Shown here: positions 1 through 14,360 of the stretch, one piece after another
How positions within the stretch are numbered: the first letter of the stretch is position 1
Layout of the letters: the number at the start of each line of letters is the position of its first letter
Assembly: GCA_003241895.1 (NCBI GenBank)
Contig: QBLY01000007.1
Coordinates: forward strand, 86,493 to 150,492
Direction of reading: 5' to 3'
Source: Lysobacteraceae bacterium
GTDB taxonomy: Bacteria; Pseudomonadota; Gammaproteobacteria; Xanthomonadales; Xanthomonadaceae
Length of the DNA: 64,000 nt
Notes under the pieces: model-generated
Told to the model about the DNA's origin: nothing
Database searches by the model: none
Seen by the model: only the letters and a program-made list of their open reading frames with translations
Program-made: the position numbers and the translations under genes

Positions 1-1136
1 GTGAAGACCCCAAGGGCGAGTTCTCGCAGCGCCTGTCCAAGCCGGTAACGCGTCTGCAGAAGGCCTACGAGGCCGACGGCCAGGAAGAGAAAGTGATCGA
101 GGCGGCGGAGGAAATCATCGGCAGCGACCGGGCGAAACCCTACGACCGCGCCATGGCCTCGCTGCTGGCCGGCACGGCCGCCATCGGCCTCGACGACGAT
201 GCCCGCGCCATCGCCTACTTCACCCGCGCCATCGACGAGAACGCGCTGTCCAACGACAACCACTACACCGCCATGCTCAGCCTGGCCTCGGTTTACATCA
301 ACGCCGACGATTTCGACAAGGCCGACCCGTTGATCGCCCGCGTCATCGCCGAAACCAAGACCACCAACCCGCAGGTCTATGGCCTGCAGGGCGCCAGCTT
401 CTACAACAACGACAAGTACGCCGAAGCCATCCCGGCGCTCAAGCGTGCCATCGAGCTCAAGCCCGACGCGCCGGACGACCAGTGGCTGCAGATGCTGCTG
501 GCCTGCTACGCCGAAACCGACAACAACGCCGCCGCGATCGCCCTGGGCGAGCAGCTGCAGCGCAAGAGCCCTGACGACAAGCGCGCCATGATGATGCTGG
601 CCGGCATCTACTCCAACGCCGACCAGCAGGAGAAAGCCGCAGCCCTGCTCGACACCGCCCGCCAGAAGGGCATGCTGAGCGACGCCGCCGACTACCAGCG
701 CCTGGTCAGCATGTACTTCGGCATGGACCGGGAGAAGGACGCCGCCGCCATCCTCGAAGAGGGAATGGCCAAGGGCATCCTGCCGTCCGACGGCAAGAAC
801 AACTCGCTGCTGGCCCAGGCCCATTACTTCAGCGACAACATCCCCGCCGCTGTTGCCGCGGCCCAGAAGGCGGCGCCGCTGGCCACCGACGGCGAGGCAG
901 CCCTCTTCCTCGCCCAGATCCTGGGCCAGGAAGACCGCAATGCCGAGGCCAAGGCCGCTGCGCAGCAGGCGCTGGCCAAGGGCCTCAAGAACCCTGGCGC
1001 CGCCTGGATGGCGATCGCCCGGGCGGAGTACTATTCAGACAACATCGCAGGGGCCCAGGCGGCCTATCGCGAAGCCGCGAAAGACCCAAGCACGAAAACC
1101 GAGGCACAGAAGGCACTGGCACAGATTTCACGCTGA
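1..1136 (+). CDS. TPR-repeat protein, 5' end truncated by the window start
   Basis: Open frame continues upstream of the listed GTG at 93 to the window edge (EDPKGEFSQRLSKPV...); TPR-like helical repeats (Y.NNDKYAEAIPALKRAIELKPD). Confidence 0.8.
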   Translation, partial: EDPKGEFSQRLSKPVTRLQKAYEADGQEEKVIEAAEEIIGSDRAKPYDRAMASLLAGTAAIGLDDDARAIAYFTRAIDENALSNDNHYTAMLSLASVYINADDFDKADPLIARVIAETKTTNPQVYGLQGASFYNNDKYAEAIPALKRAIELKPDAPDDQWLQMLLACYAETDNNAAAIALGEQLQRKSPDDKRAMMMLAGIYSNADQQEKAAALLDTARQKGMLSDAADYQRLVSMYFGMDREKDAAAILEEGMAKGILPSDGKNNSLLAQAHYFSDNIPAAVAAAQKAAPLATDGEAALFLAQILGQEDRNAEAKAAAQQALAKGLKNPGAAWMAIARAEYYSDNIAGAQAAYREAAKDPSTKTEAQKALAQISR

Positions 1137-1241
1137 TCGGTTGGTAAACCAGAAACCTTCGTATAAGCTAACAAGTTCCCGCCGTTCCCCGGCGGGTCAC
1201 GGCTGAATGCCGACCGACTGAGAGCTCGAGCCGCCACACGC

Positions 1242-1898
<657 letters not shown>

Positions 1899-1951
1899 TC
1901 ACTGATCCGCCGACATTCCCGTAACGGTCAATCACAGAAAAAGGCACTCTT

Positions 1952-2734
1952 ATGCTGCAGGAAATCCTTCTTACCGCCGCGGCCGCCGTCGGCGGCGCTG
2001 CCAACAACGCCGAAGCCCTGTCGAAGATGGGCTTCTCCCACATGATGGCCGAGCTGTTCGCCAACCCGACCGAGTTCTTCGTTCAGTGGGTTGTTCTGAT
2101 CATGCTGGTCGTCATGTCGTTCGGTTCGTGGTGGTACACGGTCGTCAACGCCATCAAGAACGCGGTCGTCAGCAAGCGCGCCGACAGCGTCGTGCGTACG
2201 TTCTGGGAAACCCCGAACGCGCAGGACGCCATCCGCTTCATGGAAGAGCAGCCGGCCAACGAGCCCTTCTCGAAGATCGCGCTCGACTGCGCCCAGGCCG
2301 CCGCGCATCACCAGCGCAATGAAGGCAGCCGCCTGGTCGACGCCCTGAACCGCTCGGAGTTCATTGACCGCGCCCTGCGCCAGGCCGTCACCCGCGAAAG
2401 CGCCAAGCTCGAGAACGGCATGACCTGGCTGGCCACCGTGGGCGCCACCGCGCCCTTCGTCGGCCTGCTCGGCACCGTCTGGGGCATCTACGGCGCCCTG
2501 ATCCGCATCGGCGCCACCGGCCAGGCTTCCATCGACGCCGTTGCCGGCCCGGTCGGCGAGGCGCTGATCATGACCGCCGTCGGCCTGTTCGTCGCCATCC
2601 CGGCCGTGCTTGCGTACAACGCGTACAACCGCGCCAACCGCAACACGTACGCCAAGTTCGACACCTTCGCCCACGACCTGCACGACTTCTTCGCGACCGG
2701 TTCGCGCGTCGGCGACATGCCGGCCAAGCGCTGA
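1952..2734 (+). CDS. exbB: ExbB / MotA-TolQ-ExbB proton channel protein
   Basis: LENGMTWLATVGATAPFVGLLGTVWGIYGAL motif; position between tonB and exbD. Confidence 0.93.
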   Translation: MLQEILLTAAAAVGGAANNAEALSKMGFSHMMAELFANPTEFFVQWVVLIMLVVMSFGSWWYTVVNAIKNAVVSKRADSVVRTFWETPNAQDAIRFMEEQPANEPFSKIALDCAQAAAHHQRNEGSRLVDALNRSEFIDRALRQAVTRESAKLENGMTWLATVGATAPFVGLLGTVWGIYGALIRIGATGQASIDAVAGPVGEALIMTAVGLFVAIPAVLAYNAYNRANRNTYAKFDTFAHDLHDFFATGSRVGDMPAKR

Positions 2735-2763
2735 GTCACGAAGTCCAACCAGGAGTCGCAGGA

Positions 2764-3177
2764 ATGGCCTTTTCAAGCAATTCATCCGGTGGTGGCCCGA
2801 TGGCCGACATCAACGTCACGCCCCTCGTGGACGTGATGCTGGTGCTGCTGATCATCTTCATGATCACCGCGCCGCTGATGTCGCATAAGGTCAAGGTCGA
2901 CCTGCCCCAGGCCACCCTTGCCGCAAAGCCGGACATCGACCTGCCCCCCATCACCCTGGCGGTGACGGCGGGCGGCAAGGTCTACTGGAACGACGAGGAA
3001 GTGAACCCTGACATGCTCGACGCACGCCTGGCCGTCCTGGCCCAGCGTACGCCGCAGCCGCAGGTGGACGTGCGCGCCGACAACATCACCCGGTACCAGA
3101 TCATCGCCGACGTGGTGAAGAAGGTTCGCCTGGCCGGTATCCGCAAGGTGGGCTTCGTGTCCACGCCCGAGCGCTGA
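2764..3177 (+). CDS. exbD: ExbD/TolR family protein, paralog 1
   Basis: [29 protein letters not shown] segment with conserved Asp. Confidence 0.92.
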   Translation: MAFSSNSSGGGPMADINVTPLVDVMLVLLIIFMITAPLMSHKVKVDLPQATLAAKPDIDLPPITLAVTAGGKVYWNDEEVNPDMLDARLAVLAQRTPQPQVDVRADNITRYQIIADVVKKVRLAGIRKVGFVSTPER

Positions 3178-3189
3178 GGAGAAACCCGC

Positions 3190-3603
<414 letters not shown>

Positions 3604-3630
3604 GGCGAGGTTTCCCGCAACCTGCAGCAG

Positions 3631-3656
3631 CGCCGCCTTCGGGCGGCGTTTTTTTT
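3631..3656 (+). terminator. Rho-independent terminator after the tonB-exbB-exbD-exbD operon
   Basis: cgccgcc-ttcg-ggcggcg followed by tttttttt. Confidence 0.88.
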
Positions 3657-3718
3657 GCTTGCTCTCCACCGCGTCCCGGGCGTAGAACGAAAGTGCCCTC
3701 ACCGGAAGGAGACGCACC

Positions 3719-4117
3719 ATGGCCTTTACCGCCGCGCGGAACGCTTCGGACACGATGTCGGAAATGAACATCACGCCCCTGGTGGACGTGATGCTGGTGC
3801 TGCTGGTGATCTTCATGGTCACCGCCCCGCTGATGGACATGCGCATCGGCATGGGCCTGTCTCAGGAAAGCCGGCGGACGCCGCCGCCGCGCGTCGAGCG
3901 CGAACTGCAGGTCGAACCCGGCGACCTGTTCCGCCTGGATGGCGTCGCCATGACGCCCGCGGCCTTGGAGCGGGAGCTCGCCGAATGGAACCTCGTCCAG
4001 CCCGAAGGCGTGCTGAAGCTGGCCGTCAGCGCCGACGCCGACTACCAGTCCGCCGCCACGGCCATGGCCGCCGCGAAGCGCGCCGGCATCGAGAACATCG
4101 GTCTGCTGGAGCCCTGA
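3719..4117 (+). CDS. ExbD/TolR family protein, paralog 3
   Basis: [24 protein letters not shown]; lies downstream of the terminator. Confidence 0.9.
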   Translation: MAFTAARNASDTMSEMNITPLVDVMLVLLVIFMVTAPLMDMRIGMGLSQESRRTPPPRVERELQVEPGDLFRLDGVAMTPAALERELAEWNLVQPEGVLKLAVSADADYQSAATAMAAAKRAGIENIGLLEP

Positions 4118-4151
4118 GCCGCGCGAACCCCGGCCGGTGCCGGGCTGGGCG

Positions 4152-4910
4152 TCAGCTCCCGGTGGCTTGAGCGATGATCGCCCGGTAGGCCTGGACCGTC
4201 GGCGCCAGGCCGTCATGCAGCGCCTCGCTGAAAAGCGCGTGGCCAATGGAAACCTCCAGGACGCCCGGAACCCCGCGCAGGAACTGCCCCAGGTTGGCCT
4301 GGCTCAGATCGTGGCCGGCATTGACGCCCAATCCGAGCCCAAGCGCTTCGCGTGCCGTGTCGGCGCACAGGGACAGGGCTTCCTTGGCGTCGCCGGCGGC
4401 ATGGGCCTCGGCGTAAGGCCCGGTGTAGAGCTCGATCCGATCAACGCCGATGGCTGCCGCCAGCTCCAGGCCCTGGGCTCCCGCGTCCATGAACAGGGAC
4501 ACGCGCACGTCCAGGGCTTTCAGCTGGGCCACCAGCGGGCGCAGCCGCTCGGCGTCCCGGTGCAGGTCGAAGCCGTGGTCGGAGGTCAGCTGCCCGTCGC
4601 CATCGGGCACCAGCGTGGCCTGGTCTGGCCGCACCGCCGCCACCAGGGCAAGGAAGCCGGGATATCCCGGACGGGACGGCGCAAACGGATTGCCCTCTAG
4701 GTTGTACTCCACCCGTCCGGCCACCACGCCGGCGAGGGCCCGTACGTCGTCGGGACGGATATGGCGCTGGTCGGGGCGCGGATGCACGGTGATGCCGCCG
4801 GCGCCGGCCGCGATGGCGGCCTCCGCCAGCGCCACGACGCTGGGCTCGGAGCCGCCGCGGGAGTTGCGCAGTACGGCGACTTTGTTGACGTTGACGCTGA
4901 GCACGGTCAT
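4152..4910 (-). CDS. pdxJ: Pyridoxine 5'-phosphate synthase
   Basis: [45 protein letters not shown]-like motif (NLEGNPF); VNAGHDL. Confidence 0.93.
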   Translation of the reverse strand: MTVLSVNVNKVAVLRNSRGGSEPSVVALAEAAIAAGAGGITVHPRPDQRHIRPDDVRALAGVVAGRVEYNLEGNPFAPSRPGYPGFLALVAAVRPDQATLVPDGDGQLTSDHGFDLHRDAERLRPLVAQLKALDVRVSLFMDAGAQGLELAAAIGVDRIELYTGPYAEAHAAGDAKEALSLCADTAREALGLGLGVNAGHDLSQANLGQFLRGVPGVLEVSIGHALFSEALHDGLAPTVQAYRAIIAQATGS

Positions 4911-4992
4911 GCCGCCAGACTACCCGCTGCACCCTGCCCCGGAAACCCCACCCGGGGCGGTTCCGGGCGCGCCTTTGATGGATAATCCGTCG

Positions 4993-7852
<2,860 letters not shown>

Positions 7853-7863
<11 letters not shown>

Positions 7864-8005
7864 GCGCCGAAGCACAAAGGCGCCCCGGCCGGTGAAAACC
7901 TGCCCGGTCTGCGGCCGCGATTTCCAATGGCGCAAGAAATGGGAGCGCGACTGGCCCCAGGTGGTCTATTGCTCGGATGCCTGCCGGCGGGGCACGCCGC
8001 GCTGA
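7853..8005 (+). CDS. Small DUF2256-like zinc-ribbon protein
   Basis: [32 protein letters not shown] cysteine pattern; start overlaps end of upstream CDS. Confidence 0.8.
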
Positions 8006-8018
8006 CGCCAGGTGCGTT

Positions 8019-8261
8019 TCAGGCGCGCTTTATCAGCGCGATGATCGCCAGCAGCACCACCGCACCGATGAAGGCGGTGAAGAACAGGCCGAAGTCGCCA
8101 CCGATACCCACGCCCAGCCTGGGCAGCAGCCAGCCGCCGAAGAACGCGCCCAGCACGCCCACCACCATGTTCACCAGCAGGCCGAAACCGCGGCCCTTCA
8201 TCACCACGCCGGCAAGCCAGCCGGCCAGGGCGCCGATGATCAGGAAAATGAGCAGGTTCAT
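8019..8261 (-). CDS. GlsB/YeaQ/YmgE family stress-response membrane protein
   Basis: MNLLIFLIIGALAGWLAGVVMKGRGFGLLVNMVVGVLGAFFGGWL pattern. Confidence 0.88.
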   Translation of the reverse strand: MNLLIFLIIGALAGWLAGVVMKGRGFGLLVNMVVGVLGAFFGGWLLPRLGVGIGGDFGLFFTAFIGAVVLLAIIALIKRA

Positions 8262-8323
8262 CGAGCCCTCCGGGGCGCAGGTAGGCAGGGGATGGATTGC
8301 CGCAGAGCGTCCGCCGTGACCGG

Positions 8324-8602
8324 TCAGGATTCGCCGCGGTGTTCACCGGGTGCGGCTTGGCCGGTCTGGGACAGTTTGCGGGCTTGCGCTTGTTCGCGCA
8401 GGCGCTTGAGCTCGTCGCCGCTCATGATGTAGCTGACGTCGCGCGACTTGCTGGAGATGCGCGACGACACCCAGCCCAGGATCCACGCCAACATGAAGCC
8501 CAGCGCGCCGGCCAGGAACACCAGCACGCCGAAGGTGGGCATGGTGCGGACCATGGCCAGCGCCAGGCAGGCCAACGATGCGAAGAGATACATCCAATGC
8601 AT
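8324..8602 (-). CDS. Small membrane protein of unknown function
   Basis: MHWMYLFASLACLALAMVRT..., two TM segments and a charged C-terminal tail. Confidence 0.6.
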   Translation of the reverse strand: MHWMYLFASLACLALAMVRTMPTFGVLVFLAGALGFMLAWILGWVSSRISSKSRDVSYIMSGDELKRLREQAQARKLSQTGQAAPGEHRGES

Positions 8603-8667
8603 GGGACACCTCGTGTTTTGCCCGGAGTTTAGCCCAAGCCGGGGCAGCTGCGGCGATCCCCTGCAGC

Positions 8668-10083
8668 CTAGAGCAAAGGCGACAGCAGGCGGGCGCAGGC
8701 ATCGCCCAGCCGGCGGGAAAACGCCGCCGCCGGTCGGTCCGCCTTCACTTCCTGGCAGTTGCCCAGGTCTTCTTCCATGACGGCCTGCAGCGTCGCGGCG
8801 AGCTCGCGGTCGTGCATCAGCAGGCTCAGCTCGAAGTTGAGCCGGAAGCTGCGGTGGTCGAAGTTGGCGCTTCCGATGAGGCACAGGTCGTCGTCCACCA
8901 GCAGGGCCTTGGTGTGCAGCATGCAGGGACCGTACTCGAACACGCGCACGCCTGCCGCGATCAGGTGGTCGTAGTACGAGCGTGCAGCGGCGGAAACGAC
9001 CCGTGAATCAGAGCGCGCCGGCACGATCACCCGCACGTCGTGGCCGCGCAGCGCCGCGGACGTCAGCGCCATGCGCGCCGCTTCACCCGGCACGAAGTAC
9101 GGCGTCACCAGCCAGACCCGGCGGTTGGCCTGGTGGATGGCTTCCACCTGCACGCGGTGGATGGCCTCCCAGGGCGAGTCGGGACCCGCCGGCAGCACCT
9201 GGGCCACTACGTCGCCGGCGCAGACATCGGGCCAGAACTTGTCGTCCCGCAGCGCCTTGCCCGTCGCGTAGTGCCAGTCTTCCAGGAACGCCAGCTGCAG
9301 CCAGCGCACCACCTCCCCTTCCAGCCGCAGGTGCAGGTCGCGGAAGGCATCGCTGCGCAGCCGATCGTTTTCCTCGTCGGTGACGTTGATGCCGCCGGTG
9401 AAGCCGATCCGCCCGTCCACCACCACGACCTTGCGGTGGTTGCGAAGGTTCATTCGGGGCCGCCACAGCCAGCGCAGCCGCACCGGGTGGAACCAGGCGA
9501 TCTCCACGCCGGCCGCCTGCAGCGGCGCCAGGAAGCGGCGGTGGAGCCGGCTTGAGCCGATGGCGTCGAGCAGCAGGCGCACCCGCACACCGCGCGTGGC
9601 GGCGGCCACCAGGGCGTCGCGCATCTGCATGCCGGTTTGGTCGGGCTCGAAGATGTAGTACTCCACGTGCAGGTGGTCGTTGGCGCCGGCCATGGCTTCG
9701 TTCAGCGCGTCGTAGGTGTCGCCGCCGCCCACCAGCAGGTCCAGGCGGGTGGCGGTGCTGGGCGGGTAGCCGGTGGCGGCGAGGCCAAGGCGGGCGATGG
9801 TCGTGGAATCGTCGCCGGCCTTGAGCCCCGACGGCAGCGTGTCGTTGAGGCTGGCGCGCGAGCGTGAGCGGCGCAGCTGCTGGCGCCTGATCCGCGTCGG
9901 ACCGAAGAAGTGGTAGATCACCAGCCCCAGCACCGGCAGCAGCGCCAGCGAAAGCAGCCAGCTCAGGGTGGCGATGGGCTCGCGCTTCTGCAGCACGATC
10001 CAGCCCGCCAGCACCACCAGGTAGGCGATCCAGATGCCCGCCAGTGCGGGCTTGAGCTGAGGCAGCAGTTCGTTCAGTGACAT
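8668..10083 (-). CDS. cls: Cardiolipin synthase (phospholipase D superfamily)
   Basis: Two N-terminal TM helices; HxK(x)4D motifs HRKVVVVDGRIGFTGG and HTKALLVDDDLCLIGSANFDHRS. Confidence 0.92.
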   Translation of the reverse strand: MSLNELLPQLKPALAGIWIAYLVVLAGWIVLQKREPIATLSWLLSLALLPVLGLVIYHFFGPTRIRRQQLRRSRSRASLNDTLPSGLKAGDDSTTIARLGLAATGYPPSTATRLDLLVGGGDTYDALNEAMAGANDHLHVEYYIFEPDQTGMQMRDALVAAATRGVRVRLLLDAIGSSRLHRRFLAPLQAAGVEIAWFHPVRLRWLWRPRMNLRNHRKVVVVDGRIGFTGGINVTDEENDRLRSDAFRDLHLRLEGEVVRWLQLAFLEDWHYATGKALRDDKFWPDVCAGDVVAQVLPAGPDSPWEAIHRVQVEAIHQANRRVWLVTPYFVPGEAARMALTSAALRGHDVRVIVPARSDSRVVSAAARSYYDHLIAAGVRVFEYGPCMLHTKALLVDDDLCLIGSANFDHRSFRLNFELSLLMHDRELAATLQAVMEEDLGNCQEVKADRPAAAFSRRLGDACARLLSPLL

Positions 10084-10088
10084 GCCGG

Positions 10089-10796
10089 TCAGCGCGCCGC
10101 GAACAGCGTCTCGGCGCGCTGGAACAGGATCCAGCTGGTGGCGATGTACTTGTCGCCGCCCTCGGGGCGATTGCCGCGGTGGGTATGGGTGAACGCCGCG
10201 GGGGCGATTAACAGGCTGCCGGCGCGCGGCGTGATCTTGCGGTGCTGGTGCAGGAACTCGGTTTCGCCGGCCTCGAAGCCGTCGTTGAGGTAGATCGTCC
10301 ACAGCACGTGGCGGTGCAGCGTTTCGGCCGTCGGGTCGCGCGGGAAGAGTTCGCAGTGCCAGTAAGGGTAGCCGCCCTGGCCGTCGGTGTAGCGCTGCAG
10401 GTTGATGGCGCCCGGGCGCAGCACCGTGCGCACCAGGCCCGACAGCGCCGCGTCGTCCATGGCGTCGAAGTCTTGCGCGGCGATGCGCCGCGGCCTGCCG
10501 TCGGCGCCGTGGACCTGCAGCATCAGCGGCGCGATCAGCGCGTAGGGGTACTTGCGCAGGTAGGCCAGCAGGCCCTTGAACACCGCGTTGTTGAGCGCGT
10601 TCTCGGCGTCGCGCCATTCGGGCTGGCCGCCGAGCTGGATGTCGCGGCTGTCCTTGAGCTCGGGCAGCACGCCGCCGCCCACTTTGCCCGGCACCGCCGC
10701 GCCGCTGGCTTCGAATGCGGCCACCAGGTGGGCGCAGGTTTCCCGCGACAGCGCGGCTTCGTAGACTTCGATGAAGTCGGCGCCGGCCTGGCTCAC
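10089..10796 (-). CDS. 2-oxoglutarate/Fe(II)-dependent oxygenase (prolyl-4-hydroxylase-like)
   Basis: [48 protein letters not shown] fold signature. Confidence 0.82.
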   Translation of the reverse strand: MSQAGADFIEVYEAALSRETCAHLVAAFEASGAAVPGKVGGGVLPELKDSRDIQLGGQPEWRDAENALNNAVFKGLLAYLRKYPYALIAPLMLQVHGADGRPRRIAAQDFDAMDDAALSGLVRTVLRPGAINLQRYTDGQGGYPYWHCELFPRDPTAETLHRHVLWTIYLNDGFEAGETEFLHQHRKITPRAGSLLIAPAAFTHTHRGNRPEGGDKYIATSWILFQRAETLFAAR

Positions 10797-11821
10797 CCGA
10801 CCGATCCCGCGCCGGCGTGGTGGCGCACCGCCTCGGCCACTTCGTTGCGAGAGCCCAGCATCACCGGCACGCGCTGGTGCAGGCCGGTGGGCTGCACGTC
10901 CAGCATGCGTTGATGGCCCGTGCTGGCGGCACCGCCGGCCTGTTCCACGATGAAGCTCATCGGATTGGCTTCGTACATCAGCCGCAGCTTACCGCCCTGG
11001 GCGCGGCACTTGTCGTCCATGGGGTAGAAGAACACGCCGCCGCGGGTCAGGATGCGATGCACGTCGGCCACCATGCTGGCCACCCAGCGCATGTTGAAGT
11101 CCTTGCCGCGCCGACCTTCCCTGCCGGCCAGCAGCTCGCCGACGTAGGCCTGCATGGGCGGCTCCCAGTGGCGCTGGTTGGACATGTTGATGGCGAATTC
11201 CTTCGTGTCCGGCGGGATCTGCATGTCGCGCGCGGTCATCACGAAGCCGCCCACCTCGCGGTCCAGCGTGAAGGCATGCGTGCCGTGGCCCACCGTCAGC
11301 ACCAGCATGGTGCTGGGTCCGTACGTGGTGTAGCCCGCGCACACCTGGTCGGTGCCCGGCTGCAGGAAATGTTCGTCGCCCGGCGACACCACGTCGTCCG
11401 GGCAGCGCAGCACCGAGAAGATGGTGCCCACCGAGATGTTGACGTCGATGTTGGAGCTGCCGTCCAGCGGGTCGAACAGCAGCAGGTAGTTGCCGCGCTG
11501 GAAGGCGTCGGGGATCGGCTGGCTGTGCTCCATCTCCTCCGACGCCAGGCCGGCCAGGTGGCCGCCCCAGGCGTTGGCTTCCAGCAGGATGTCGTTGCTG
11601 AGCACGTCAAGCTTCTTCTGCGCCTCGCCCTGGATGTTCATGCTCTGCTGGCCCGGGCTGCCGGCGTCGCCCAGCACGCCGCCCAGCGCGCCCTTGCCCA
11701 CGGCGATGGAGATGGTCTTGCAGGCGCGGGCCACCACTTCGATCAAAAGCCGCAGGTCGGCATTGATGCGGCCGGCGTGCTGTTCCTGGATCAGGTAGCG
11801 GGTAAGCGAGATCGGCTTCAT
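10793..11821 (-). CDS. fbp: Fructose-1,6-bisphosphatase class I
   Basis: [54 protein letters not shown]. Confidence 0.95.
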   Translation of the reverse strand: MKPISLTRYLIQEQHAGRINADLRLLIEVVARACKTISIAVGKGALGGVLGDAGSPGQQSMNIQGEAQKKLDVLSNDILLEANAWGGHLAGLASEEMEHSQPIPDAFQRGNYLLLFDPLDGSSNIDVNISVGTIFSVLRCPDDVVSPGDEHFLQPGTDQVCAGYTTYGPSTMLVLTVGHGTHAFTLDREVGGFVMTARDMQIPPDTKEFAINMSNQRHWEPPMQAYVGELLAGREGRRGKDFNMRWVASMVADVHRILTRGGVFFYPMDDKCRAQGGKLRLMYEANPMSFIVEQAGGAASTGHQRMLDVQPTGLHQRVPVMLGSRNEVAEAVRHHAGAGSVG

Positions 11822-11898
11822 GGCGGGACCGGGCAGCGGCTGAAGTGGGCATTGTCCGGGCTGGCGCCGGCCATGCAAGCGCGTGTAAGAATCGCCGC

Positions 11899-13134
11899 AT
11901 GCCTGAATTCGACCTCGACATCGTCAAGGCCCTGGCCACCGCCCTGGGCGTGGGCCTGCTGGTGGGCGCGGTGCGCGAGCGGCGCAAGGCCGATGCGGTG
12001 ATCGTGGCCGGCCTGCGCACCCACGGCCTGGCGGCCATGGCGGGCGCGGTGTCGCTGTGGATAGACCCGCTGGCCTTCGCGGTCACGGTGGCCCTGATGG
12101 GCGTGTTCGTGGCGCTGAGCTATCGCCAGACCCGCGACAGCGATCCCGGGCTTACCAGCGAGATCGCCCTGGTGGCGATCTGCCTGCTGGGCGGCGTGGC
12201 CATGCGCGCACCGCCGCTCGCGGCCGGCCTGGGCGTGGTGATGGCGGTGCTGCTTTATGCCAAGCAGCCCCTGCACCGCCTCACCCGTGACCTGATGAGC
12301 GAACGCGAGGTGCACGACGGCCTGGTGCTGCTGGCCTCGGCCCTGGTGGTGCTGCCGCTGATTCCCGATCGCACGCTGGGTCCGTTCGACGTGTTCAATC
12401 CGTCCGTGCTGTGGACGCTGGTGGTGCTGGTGATGGCGATCAGCGCGCTGGGCCACGTGGCGCTGCGCGTGGTCGGCAACCGCCGCGGGCTGGCCATCGC
12501 CGGCTTCTTCGCCGGCTATGTGTCGTCCACGGCGGCGGTGGCGGGGTTCGGCCAGCGGGTGCGCGAGACGCCGGCGCTGCTGCGGCCCGCCGTGGGCGCG
12601 GCCATGCTGGCCAACCTGGCGTCACTGAGCCTGTTCGTGCCGATCCTGCTGGCGGTGTCGCCGCCGCTGCTCGAGCAGCTGTGGGCCGAGCTGGCGGCCG
12701 CGGCGGCGGTGTTGGCCGCCGGAGGCCTGTTGGGACTGCGCGGCAACGGTGCCGACGCGGTGCCGCCGCCGACCGCCGACACGAAGATGTTCCAGTTCCG
12801 GCATGCGCTGGTGTTCGCGGCGGTGATCGCGGCGGTGCTGTTCCTGTCCGCGGCGCTCAATGCCTGGGTGGGCCCGCGCGGGGCCATGGTCGTGGCCGTG
12901 GTGGCCGCGTTGGCCGAACTGCACGCCGCGGTGGCGACGGTGGGCAACCTGTTCAAGAACGGCGTGCTGTCGGCCGACGAGGCGCGCCTGGGCCTGGTAG
13001 GCCTGCTGCTGGCCAGCGGCCTGGCCAAGACCGGCGTGGCCTGGGCCAGCGGTGGCGGCGGCTATGCGCTGCGCGTTGGCGGCGGGCTGGCGGCGTCGGT
13101 GCTGGCGGCTTCGGCCGTGCTGGTTTTCCTTTGA
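11899..13134 (+). CDS. MgtC/SapB-DUF4010 family membrane protein
   Basis: [32 protein letters not shown] followed by a long polytopic region. Confidence 0.85.
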   Translation: MPEFDLDIVKALATALGVGLLVGAVRERRKADAVIVAGLRTHGLAAMAGAVSLWIDPLAFAVTVALMGVFVALSYRQTRDSDPGLTSEIALVAICLLGGVAMRAPPLAAGLGVVMAVLLYAKQPLHRLTRDLMSEREVHDGLVLLASALVVLPLIPDRTLGPFDVFNPSVLWTLVVLVMAISALGHVALRVVGNRRGLAIAGFFAGYVSSTAAVAGFGQRVRETPALLRPAVGAAMLANLASLSLFVPILLAVSPPLLEQLWAELAAAAAVLAAGGLLGLRGNGADAVPPPTADTKMFQFRHALVFAAVIAAVLFLSAALNAWVGPRGAMVVAVVAALAELHAAVATVGNLFKNGVLSADEARLGLVGLLLASGLAKTGVAWASGGGGYALRVGGGLAASVLAASAVLVFL

Positions 13135-13151
13135 AACGTGGAGGCTTCCCC

Positions 13152-13694
13152 ATGCGGCAAACCTGGTTGATCGTGCTGGTGTTGGCTGGCTGCACGCCGG
13201 CACCCGTGCCGGAGGCGGCGGCACCCGCAGCCGCGCCGGCGGAAGACGCAGCGGTGGCCGCCGGGCTGGTTGCGCCCACGCCGGCCGAAGTCACCGGCCC
13301 GCTGCCCGCGCGCCTCACCGGCCGTATCACCTACCCGTCCGAGGAGCTGCCGGTGATGCGCGTGTGCGCGGTGGACAGCACCGACCCGGGCACGGCGGTC
13401 TGCTTCCGCACCGTGGCCGGCCAGGCCACCTATTGGCTCGATGTGCCGGCCGGCGCCTGGTGGCTGTTGGCCTGGCCGCAGGACACGGGCACCGAAGGCG
13501 ACCCCGGCCTGCTCAGCGCAGCCAGCGCCTGCCTGGCCAGCGGCGCCACGGGCTGCGACGACCATGCGCTGCAGCTGGTGCAGGTGCAGGCGGGCGACGT
13601 GCGCGACGGGCTGGACATCAACGACTGGTACTACGACCGGGGCGACTTCCCGCCACCCAAGCCACCCCAGGACCTCGACGACGGCTCGGAGTAA
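13152..13694 (+). CDS. Predicted lipoprotein, unknown function
   Basis: Lipobox LVLAGC; RITYPSEELPVMRVCAVDS. Confidence 0.72.
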   Translation: MRQTWLIVLVLAGCTPAPVPEAAAPAAAPAEDAAVAAGLVAPTPAEVTGPLPARLTGRITYPSEELPVMRVCAVDSTDPGTAVCFRTVAGQATYWLDVPAGAWWLLAWPQDTGTEGDPGLLSAASACLASGATGCDDHALQLVQVQAGDVRDGLDINDWYYDRGDFPPPKPPQDLDDGSE

Positions 13695-13709
13695 GCCCCG
13701 GCCGCACGC

Positions 13710-14360
13710 TCAGATGATGCGCAGCGTGATCGCCTTGAGCACCGCGCGGGTGCGGTCGCGGGTGCCGAGCTTGTCGAGGATGTCGGACACGTAGTTCTTC
13801 ACCGTGCCCTCCGACAGGAACACGGCCTTGGCGATCTCGCGGTTGGAATAACCGCCGGCCAGCAGCCGCAGTATCGACACCTCGCGTTCGCTGAAGGTGT
13901 CGGTGGGCGCGGACTGGTCGCGGTAGGCGTAGCGGGCGCGCACCGGGTCGGTGGGTACCGGCGCCAGCAGCGTTTCGCCGGCGGCGACGCGGGTGATGGC
14001 CTCCAGCAGGTCTTCCGGCGACGCGTCCTTGAGCAGGAAGCCCTGGGCGCCGGCTTCGGCGGCGCGCAGCGGAAGCACGGCGTCGTCGAAAGTGGTCAGC
14101 AGCACCACCGGCGTAGCGTCGCCGCGTTCGCGCAGCGCGCGCACCAGGCCCAGGCCGTCCAGGCCGGGCATGCGGATGTCGGACAGCACCACGTCCACCT
14201 GCGAAACGAGCAGCGCGTCCAGCAGTGCCTGGCCGTCATCGGCTTCCACCGTAACCTCCAGCGTTTCGAAGCCCGCCAGCAGCGCCTTCAGGCCGCTGCG
14301 CACGAGGGCCTGGTCGTCGGCCAGCGCGATGCGCAGCGCAACCCTGCCGTCGTCGCTCAT
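13710..14360 (-). CDS. NarL/LuxR-family response regulator
   Basis: REC domain (DVVLSDIRMPGLDGL) plus LuxR HTH (LSEGTVKNYVSDILDKL). Confidence 0.93.
   Translation of the reverse strand: MSDDGRVALRIALADDQALVRSGLKALLAGFETLEVTVEADDGQALLDALLVSQVDVVLSDIRMPGLDGLGLVRALRERGDATPVVLLTTFDDAVLPLRAAEAGAQGFLLKDASPEDLLEAITRVAAGETLLAPVPTDPVRARYAYRDQSAPTDTFSEREVSILRLLAGGYSNREIAKAVFLSEGTVKNYVSDILDKLGTRDRTRAVLKAITLRII

Noticed and set aside
4450-4977. N-terminal 175-180 aa of ORF 4450-7863
   Set aside because: Overlaps pdxJ antisense; the real start follows at 4978/4993, where a clear signal peptide begins.
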